This document shows, in pieces, positions 33,301 through 38,373 of a stretch of DNA of 38,373 nt. The stretch is from Calditrichota bacterium (GTDB lineage: Bacteria; Calditrichota; Calditrichia; Calditrichales; Calditrichaceae), in the NCBI GenBank assembly GCA_003854985.1, contig RQOG01000146.1:1-38373 (forward strand), in the 5' to 3' direction. Position numbers and translations under genes: made by a program. Numbering within the stretch: position 1 is the first letter of the stretch; every line of letters starts with the position of its first letter. The notes beneath the pieces are model-generated. The model was not told where the DNA came from. It saw only the letters and a list, made by a program, of their open reading frames with translations, and made no database searches.

Positions 33301-33859
33301 GGACGCCAATGACAACGAAGACCGGCGCACGGATGAATTCGGTATCCGCGCCGACTGGAAACTGATTCCCGAAATACGATGCCAGACGGAAGCCAGGCGT
33401 AAAGACACGTTTAGGGAGAATCCTTCCGAAAATTCCAGAAACCGGAATATTGTCGGCTGGTATGGCGAGCAGAAGTTTTCATACCGGCCTGGCAGCCGCT
33501 GGGAAATCGGCCTGGAGTCCGAATATGGCAACGAAAACAATACGACGGCTTCCTATCCGTTGCAACTCTGGTATGGCGTATTGAGAGGCCGTTTAAGTTA
33601 TGCCATACCGGGGCGCGGCAGAATAACCGGCGATTATAATTATCAGACGGCGCAACTAATCGAAAATACCCTCAATCTGCCAATACCCTACGAAATGGCC
33701 TTAGGCCGAGAAAAAGGCGAGTCCAAAGACTGGCAGTTACGAGGTGAATATACCCTGGCGAAAAACATATTATTTACATTGCTCTTTACAGGCAGAGACG
33801 AAGCCGGATTCAAACGCGTGATTCATTCCGGCCAGGCGGAAATCCGGGCATTTTTCTAA
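30323..33859 (+). CDS. Large outer-membrane beta-barrel/cell-surface protein, function unknown
   Basis: The 1178-residue protein starts with a signal peptide (about residues 1-27, ending FSQ). An N-terminal globular part has short strands such as VQITKNGVYLRENFDYRSGD. A conserved-looking core follows at about 155-330: a MRGVRVGTNSDFSLNSGLNLEL strand, TQSLNEIDKVFVNFRSPYVS, GTVGDFNLVYENSQYG and GTERIYINGQLM. From about 500 onward it is a long series of alternating hydrophobic/polar strands with charged turns, ending in an aromatic residue (EIRAFF) as outer-membrane barrels do. This core is shared by uncharacterised surface proteins in FCB-type genomes and recalls SprA-like proteins. A specific family cannot be proven by eye. 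It is translationally coupled to the NHL propeller. Confidence 0.85.
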   Translation: MNNILRLSYTFIFIALFFPDADNIFSQTYIPPNPWQVDTLITSQTGIYRYVFPETHLPLMQTVQITKNGVYLRENFDYRSGDDKYIRFFSALIPGDTLHITYRRLPGNFKSKYTLFAKDTANVQVDTAAVDTGLVRVRRIQFENPFDNVQSGLNTSGSIMRGVRVGTNSDFSLNSGLNLELSGNLTENLEVVAALNDEVTPIQPEGNTQSLNEIDKVFVNFRSPYVSGTVGDFNLVYENSQYGNVQRKLQGLTILGEYDSKFAGATVATTRGYYHHVSFIGQEGNQGPYQLTGKNGERDIIVLAGTERIYINGQLMTRGESNDYVIEYGNGQVIFSNRRLITSESRIEIDFEYFPSIQKYNRNVYGAVLGGDLFKNKLKVDMRFYRESDDPDQVLEDGAALTEQEKQILREAGNDPFKASVSGEIFRSDTSGSYVKIDTLINEQTVTIYRYTGRDGGTYDVRFSYVGPGNGDYKRDRLGVYRWAGVNRGEYQPLRLLPLPIKHETADFQLTWNPYQRISISGEAATSFLDQNVFSPLDDENNRGQAYKAEAKADQLPLKIKSVDLGKLTLNVTTKYVEKNFQPADRVFEPDYKRYWNILQEAEESNEEKSFQFSGIYQPFSVMKLTVNTGQLSRGEMRSMRNYGQLEFSRSDWFAVRSYYEFVGSDIKIGQISNDWWRYGINLQKEIWKLRPELDYSSELRKNNSRGAISGFQFDDYMTGLELINLDKFNGSVKYNLRQDAVYDYRNPGVLMPQSVTRTGQLELSIRDYANTSASLRIVRREKEFDDDFKNIRQDSLTLQYVDPTFQDTVWQDRTTNLAELNVSHASLKKALDVNVNYRISTEQTALREKIYIDVGENRGNYRYDEELDEYVPDANGNYVLFIIQSGRFEPVTNFQASFRVNIEPGRYWKKPKDEFQKLLTFLSSETFFRVEEETKERNLWAVYLMNLSKFQGDSTLRGNLQLNQDLYIMRRNRDLSFRLRYRLNTSRNNQYLDANDNEDRRTDEFGIRADWKLIPEIRCQTEARRKDTFRENPSENSRNRNIVGWYGEQKFSYRPGSRWEIGLESEYGNENNTTASYPLQLWYGVLRGRLSYAIPGRGRITGDYNYQTAQLIENTLNLPIPYEMALGREKGESKDWQLRGEYTLAKNILFTLLFTGRDEAGFKRVIHSGQAEIRAFF

Positions 33860-34013
33860 AGCAGACAAGCTTAATCAGCGAAAAATGATTTATAGCGGAT
33901 GAGAAAACTAGTGTGATTTTTTTCGTATTCAGGTCTGAGAATTGATCAGAATTATCAACCGAATGCAGGCATTTAATACCTGGTCGGTTGCCAGTTTAAA
34001 AGCATGCCGATCC

Positions 34014-35249
34014 TTACTTTTGATACAGCATTTTTAGCGTAAACCATCCCAGGATTACAATTATCAGAATTATTATGGCCCATAACCACAGAGGATTCTT
34101 AAACAACGGTTCGGGTTCAACCAACGCCCCTTTCACTAATTTTTGCTCATCGCCCAATGACAGGCTGGTAAGATCAGCCGGTATTTTATCCTTAAAATAG
34201 CCGATGTCATACACGGGCGGACGGGTATCATGATTTCCGTATAACAGGTAATACTTTTCTGCCTGTGGAAAGCGGGCGGTTAACTGGAAATAATTTCCCC
34301 GGACCTGAACCGAATCGACAATCAGCGGCGCGTTGTCGTAATTGGAAACAAGGATTTCCAGCTTGCTTAGCTGCTTGCTGTTAAACTTAAAAATATTCTC
34401 TTCCAGCGAACTCAGATAACCGGAAGTAATTGTCCGGTAATAATATTTCCATCCTTTAGGCGTTTGCGAGCTGTCCGCCAGATATTTTATGGTAACCGGC
34501 CGGTAATAATCATAGTCGTTTTTTACAAATATTTTCAGCCGGGATACGGGGACATACTCACCCAGATCAGCTTTAACGATCGTTTGTTTAGCCTCCCGGT
34601 CCTGATTTGTTTCTATGGCAACAACGTTAAACGACTGGTATAAACCTTCCGTAACCTTTTGTTCGGAGATCACCGCCGAATTTAATTGCGGTTTGTCTGC
34701 GCTCCGGAAATGAAGCCGCAGATAACGATATTGAACTTCCGGAAAGCTTAAAGTGCAAAATTTGTAATCGGTTAACTCATTGCGGATGGACAGTATTCTG
34801 TAATTCTCCAGGATGGTAAACCATTCGGCCTGATCGTGACTTCCTTCGAGGGTGATCATCCGGTCAAAGTTGGTTTCCGCAAAATTGAGTTCAATGCGGT
34901 TAACCGGTTTTTGGGAAGAGATTTCAAAGGTGTAGAAATACTCACCGTTTTTTTTCGAGCGGTTGATAATAGAGAACGGAATGTCGGTATTTTGGATGAC
35001 ATCCTCTGTTATTTTAAGCAGGTAAGGCGCTTCAACGGTATCGGAATTTTCGGTGATTGCTAAAATCCTGATATCGGAGAGATCTTCGGAAGCTTTTCGT
35101 AACAGGTCATTAGGTAAAAGTATCCGGTGCCACTCATTTCCTATGCCTTCAATATTTCTCCGGTATGAATAATCCTCATATTGGCCGAAGACAAAGGTAA
35201 AAGATAAAAAAATTACCGCCATTAAGCAGCTAACGGGTTTTTTCATCAT
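34014..35249 (-). CDS. DUF3999 domain protein
   Basis: The 411-residue protein has a signal peptide (MMKKPVSCLMAVIFLSFTFVFGQ). A large beta-rich periplasmic region contains two jelly-roll-like segments (NRIELNFAETNFDRMITLEGSHD and SRLKIFVKNDYDYYRPVTIKYL). One C-terminal membrane helix (about 387-407, LWLWAIIILIIVILGWFTL) follows. This architecture, and its place directly after a DUF2339 gene, identify DUF3999. The family has no assigned function and regularly accompanies DUF2339. Its ATG lies inside the DUF2339 gene (20-nt overlap), so the two are coupled and probably form one membrane complex. Confidence 0.86.
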   Translation of the reverse strand: MMKKPVSCLMAVIFLSFTFVFGQYEDYSYRRNIEGIGNEWHRILLPNDLLRKASEDLSDIRILAITENSDTVEAPYLLKITEDVIQNTDIPFSIINRSKKNGEYFYTFEISSQKPVNRIELNFAETNFDRMITLEGSHDQAEWFTILENYRILSIRNELTDYKFCTLSFPEVQYRYLRLHFRSADKPQLNSAVISEQKVTEGLYQSFNVVAIETNQDREAKQTIVKADLGEYVPVSRLKIFVKNDYDYYRPVTIKYLADSSQTPKGWKYYYRTITSGYLSSLEENIFKFNSKQLSKLEILVSNYDNAPLIVDSVQVRGNYFQLTARFPQAEKYYLLYGNHDTRPPVYDIGYFKDKIPADLTSLSLGDEQKLVKGALVEPEPLFKNPLWLWAIIILIIVILGWFTLKMLYQK

Positions 35250-37554
35250 AAATCACATGCCTGAATTTGTTATACAGAAATGAAACAATTAAAAGTAAAG
35301 TGCCCAAAACGATGAATACAATGGTTTTTTCGATGGTATCAAAATGAGACAGATCGTAAAAAAAGAGTTTCAACAGGGTAACCGAAAAAATAATAATGGC
35401 CATGATTCTCAGATGTTTCAGTTTCCTGAGAATTCCCCAGGTCATCAAAATGAGGGCATAGACGCCCCATAAAATACTTAATCCCAGTTTATAGGATGCT
35501 GCGGAATCGGCCAGATCCATCCAGTGTATCCATTCACTGCTGACCACCCAGAAAAGGGTAATGTTCAGTACAATGTGATAGGCTGGTTTGAGATTCCGGT
35601 TCAGAAAAGACTGCCTGGTATAGAGATATGAACCGAATAAAAGCAGGGCTAAAAAGATAAACGCTATATAGCGGATCAGAATGTTGATTATGCCGATATT
35701 AAAATAGTCGGCATAGTATTGACTGATATAACTTTCGCGTAATTCACTCAGTTCATATAACCCGGCAAAAAGAAACAGAGCAAGAACCATCAGGTTGAGC
35801 GCGATATTCGTCCAGCCAAGGCCTCTGCTCTGTAACTTTTTAATATTAATCAGGGATAAAACCGATACAAACAGCATCATATACATATAGACCCACACAG
35901 AGTTGAAATAACTGTAATCGGAATCATATACGCTAATGGTATAGCCGTCTTTTACCACTTTCGTCTGTGAGTCCAGGTAGAGCTGATTAAAATAATTGTC
36001 AATTTCCATTGTTACGGAAAAGAAAATTGAAATTAACAGAATAGCCGGGATGGCAATGCGGATCAGATCGTAATATAAGTTTTTACCGAATTTCTGAAAG
36101 GGTGAACCATACTCTTTTTTAGCATGAATAATATTGATAAATAAATAACCGGCCACCAATAAAAGCGAGGACAGAAAATGAACATTGAATACCGGTGTAA
36201 TCCGCGATTCAAGAAAAGCCGGGTCGTAATTACCGTAGGCCATGTTCCAGTCCTGGATCATGCTGAAAAAGGCCAGCAGAATTAACGGATACGACAGCTT
36301 TTCATAAAAGCTGATTTGCCTGAGACGCCCGATAGTGAAAAGAATAACCGCTTCGCCGGCCCAGAACAGAGTTACCCATTGACCGTCAAGCTGAACAGGC
36401 ACGGCCAGGGTAATGAATAATAATACAAGACCGGCGATTAGATAGAATAAATTTTTATCCGCCAGTTTTTTCTGGTATACCGGTACAACAACGGCAAAAT
36501 GAATAAGGGCATTGGCGAGCGTGAACAAACCAAGCAGCTCCGTTCCGGTTTTATGTCCATCCAAAATCGCATAACCGTATCCGAAAAAAATAAAAGAATT
36601 GATTAGCAGGCAGATAATATCGCCGGCATCAAATTTTTCTTCGCGGATCAGTTTGTAAAATAAAAACGTCAGGTAGAAAATGATAAAGAAGACGGAAACA
36701 AAAATCAGGGCCAGGGCAAAATGATCCTGTACGTCATAATTGGCGCCGATCCAACCGATATAAATCAGCCAGGTCAGGAAAAAAGCGGAATAATACAAGG
36801 GTTTCCAATATCGTTTGAATGAGATAAAGAGAATGCCGGTATTGATAATAGTCATATAACTGAACAGGATGGCCACCCGCCCGGTATCCTCGCTTAATAA
36901 AAAGGGCACGGCATAAGCGCCTACCAGGCCGATATGAGCGATAACCTGTTTGTCATAATGAATAGCCGCTACAACGGCAAAGACGGTAAACAGAACCATT
37001 AAAACAAAGGCCGGAATCTGTGGCAAAAGGTCATAGAAACTGTAAGCGGCGTAGGTGATAAAATACATGATGGCCAGGGCGCCGCTAAGCAGTACCGCGC
37101 TGAAGTTGGTATATTTTTCCTTCAGTTTAATGGCGAATCCCAGCAGGCCGATGCCGCACAGGTAGCCAAGAATGATGCGGGTTAAGGGGCTGATAAGCTG
37201 GTGATCGATCGCGTATTTCGCCCCGATCGCTACGCCGATAACCAGAACAACAATGCCGATTTTGTTGATCAGGTTTTCGCCGATGAATTTTTCCCAGTCT
37301 GATTTTTTCTTCGGAGCCGGTTTTGGTTTAACCGGCGGCGGAACCTGAATCTGGCTTGCCTTCGGCGGCTCAGCCGGTTCAGCGGCTTTGATGGTTTCAA
37401 CCGGAGCGGTTTTTCCTCCGGACTTTAATGATTCGATTTCGCGGCGTAATGCATTGATTTCATTTTGAAAATGTTCCTGTTGTTTTAAAAGAACTTCAAG
37501 CTTTTGTAAAAGCTGATCGGTTTTATTCGATGAATTTTCCATAGTTCCTGACAT
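35230..37554 (-). CDS. DUF2339 multi-pass membrane protein
   Basis: The 774-residue protein starts with a coiled coil (about 10-48, rich in Glu, Lys and Leu), a Pro/Lys linker, and the family-defining segment DWEKFIGENLINKIGIVVLVIGVAIGAKYAID at about 85-116. Roughly 20 further hydrophobic helices follow, with a periplasmic-type loop near residues 510-545. DUF2339 is widespread in Gram-negative bacteria and its function is not established. It ends by overlapping the DUF3999 gene. The start may be ATG 37554 or ATG 37542, where AGGA lies just 3 nt upstream, so neither is certain. Confidence 0.9.
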   Translation of the reverse strand: MSGTMENSSNKTDQLLQKLEVLLKQQEHFQNEINALRREIESLKSGGKTAPVETIKAAEPAEPPKASQIQVPPPVKPKPAPKKKSDWEKFIGENLINKIGIVVLVIGVAIGAKYAIDHQLISPLTRIILGYLCGIGLLGFAIKLKEKYTNFSAVLLSGALAIMYFITYAAYSFYDLLPQIPAFVLMVLFTVFAVVAAIHYDKQVIAHIGLVGAYAVPFLLSEDTGRVAILFSYMTIINTGILFISFKRYWKPLYYSAFFLTWLIYIGWIGANYDVQDHFALALIFVSVFFIIFYLTFLFYKLIREEKFDAGDIICLLINSFIFFGYGYAILDGHKTGTELLGLFTLANALIHFAVVVPVYQKKLADKNLFYLIAGLVLLFITLAVPVQLDGQWVTLFWAGEAVILFTIGRLRQISFYEKLSYPLILLAFFSMIQDWNMAYGNYDPAFLESRITPVFNVHFLSSLLLVAGYLFINIIHAKKEYGSPFQKFGKNLYYDLIRIAIPAILLISIFFSVTMEIDNYFNQLYLDSQTKVVKDGYTISVYDSDYSYFNSVWVYMYMMLFVSVLSLINIKKLQSRGLGWTNIALNLMVLALFLFAGLYELSELRESYISQYYADYFNIGIINILIRYIAFIFLALLLFGSYLYTRQSFLNRNLKPAYHIVLNITLFWVVSSEWIHWMDLADSAASYKLGLSILWGVYALILMTWGILRKLKHLRIMAIIIFSVTLLKLFFYDLSHFDTIEKTIVFIVLGTLLLIVSFLYNKFRHVIYDEKTR

Positions 37555-37910
37555 AGATAGGTTTATTAATAAAACGAACCAATAATAACAATTAAATCAA
37601 TAGGCATCAAATTGGAATTTTTGATACCCTTTATAAAAATACCCGAATAACTTAATCCGGGCAGGATGTTAGCATGGAACCTTTACTTCCCGATTTAATT
37701 GTGTCATTAAAAAGAAATGTCTGGAAATAAAGAGACCGTTATGAATTTATTCCAGTAAATGGCAGAAATAAGAATAAAATTCGTCCGGGCTGGTATTAAT
37801 TAAAATGTTTGATTATAATTGCAATTTAAAAAAACAACTGAGATAATTTTCTTTGAATAAATGTATTTAATATATTTCGAAAAATATTATAATTATGGGA
37901 AGGGTCTGTC
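37555..37910. other. AT-rich divergent intergenic region
   Basis: This 356-nt gap lies between the minus-strand DUF2339 gene and the plus-strand cytochrome gene, and should hold both promoters. I see no reading frame or RNA gene. The one structured feature is the imperfect palindrome at 37869-37888. I could not place -35/-10 pairs with acceptable spacing on either strand. Confidence 0.6.
37869..37888. promoter_or_regulatory. 20-bp near-palindrome upstream of the cytochrome gene
   Basis: AATATATTTCGAAAAATATT is symmetric except for one base pair, with a perfect TTTCGAAA core. It ends about 9 nt before the GGGAAGGG ribosome site of the cytochrome gene. The position suits an operator for redox-responsive control, but it does not match an FNR/CRP site and no regulator is assigned. 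Confidence 0.4.
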
Positions 37911-38373
37911 ATGAAGCCGAAATTAATTCATCAACTTATTTTACCGGTTGTTTTATTAATTAATGTATTATCCGCAGGAGAAGACCACAAAGGATACTTC
38001 ACTTCCGAATTTAAAACAGCGCAGGAAGTGACACAGGCTTGTCTTGAATGTCATGAAGATGCGGCAAAAGGGGTGATGCAAACCGTTCACTGGACATGGG
38101 ATATGGTACCCGCTCATCAAAGTAGTTTTGCAGACAGTCTTCGTCTGGGTAAAAAGAATGTTATAAATAATTATTGTATTGCCGTTGAATCCAATTGGCC
38201 TCGTTGCACCAGTTGCCATGTCGGATATGGATGGCAGGATGAGTCTTTTGATTTTAGTGATGAAAAAAACGTAGACTGTTTAGTTTGCCATGATCAGACA
38301 GGATTGTATAAAAAGTCGCCGGCGGGGGCCGGTATGCCTGCGGAAGGCGTTGACTTATTAGCCGTTGCTCAAA
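37911..38373 (+). CDS. Octahaem tetrathionate reductase-type multihaem cytochrome c (5' part, runs off the window)
   Basis: From ATG 37911 (GGGAAGGG ribosome site just upstream) a frame stays open to the right edge, giving 154 residues. A signal peptide covers about residues 1-22. Three c-type haem motifs are visible so far: CLECH (44-48), CTSCH (99-103) and CLVCH (123-127). The phrases GVMQTVHWTW, NNYCIAVESNWPRCTSCH, VGYGWQD, FDFSDEKNVDCLVCHD and TGLYKKSP match the octahaem tetrathionate reductase family (Otr/TIGR04315). Otr-type enzymes reduce tetrathionate and, in vitro, nitrite and hydroxylamine in the periplasm. The true substrate here is unknown, and the other haems should lie beyond the window. 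Confidence 0.85.
   Translation, partial: MKPKLIHQLILPVVLLINVLSAGEDHKGYFTSEFKTAQEVTQACLECHEDAAKGVMQTVHWTWDMVPAHQSSFADSLRLGKKNVINNYCIAVESNWPRCTSCHVGYGWQDESFDFSDEKNVDCLVCHDQTGLYKKSPAGAGMPAEGVDLLAVAQ

Noticed and set aside
33946..33996. Weak stem (AACCG...CGGTT with inner CAGG/CCTG) between the convergent outer-membrane and DUF3999 genes
   Set aside because: The stem is interrupted and has no T-run on either strand, so a bidirectional terminator cannot be supported.

Overview
The window carries about 32 protein-coding genes at moderate G+C and fits a Gram-negative bacterium of the FCB type, most like a Calditrichota/Marinimicrobia-style lineage. This placement is inferred from the gene set and protein flavour, not from a marker phylogeny. 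Supporting signs are several lipobox lipoproteins, a very large beta-strand-rich outer-membrane protein paired with an NHL-repeat protein, the SpoIIM-DUF4129-DUF4350-MoxR-DUF58-RDD cluster, a fused B12/radical SAM-DUF2344 protein beside rng-rplU-rpmA, and a multihaem cytochrome. No rRNA, tRNA, CRISPR array, transposase or phage gene was seen.

Region 1 (1-7.85 kb) is accessory in character: three secreted lipoproteins, a Tat-exported metallo-beta-lactamase-fold protein, a SAM methyltransferase, an aldo/keto reductase and an ICMT-like methyltransferase. Two gene relics lie here, a pirin that has lost its middle in frame (1157-1453) and the N-terminal stub of a GNAT acetyltransferase (3842-3973). 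An 89-bp fold-back element with 9-nt internal periodicity sits at 7702-7790.

Region 2 (7.85-16.9 kb) has a MATE exporter on the minus strand and, divergent from it, a tightly packed plus-strand operon: SpoIIM family, multi-pass membrane protein, DUF4129, DUF4350, MoxR ATPase, DUF58, RDD, and a further membrane protein. Spacings run from 1-nt and 14-nt overlaps to a few tens of bases, which indicates one membrane-associated MoxR/DUF58 system.

Region 3 (17-23.7 kb) is mostly housekeeping: a small Cys/His membrane protein, a cysteine synthase-like PLP enzyme, murB, murA, an orphan FecCD-type permease that seems to start at CTG, an SH3 lipoprotein, a TPR protein and argR.

Region 4 (23.8-29.3 kb) is the conserved translation/RNA block: B12/radical SAM-DUF2344 fusion, rng, rplU (with a long Lys/Ala tail) and rpmA, closed by a clear intrinsic terminator. 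A small DUF2892 protein with its own terminator follows.

Region 5 (29.4-38.4 kb) has the translationally overlapped NHL protein and 1178-residue outer-membrane protein, then on the minus strand a DUF2339-DUF3999 pair, and finally the 5' part of an octahaem tetrathionate reductase-type cytochrome c that runs off the right edge.

The best candidates for an undescribed system are the NHL/outer-membrane protein pair and the MoxR/DUF58 membrane operon. The other notable points are the divergent MurB, the CTG-started permease, the ribosomal protein tail and the small DNA elements.
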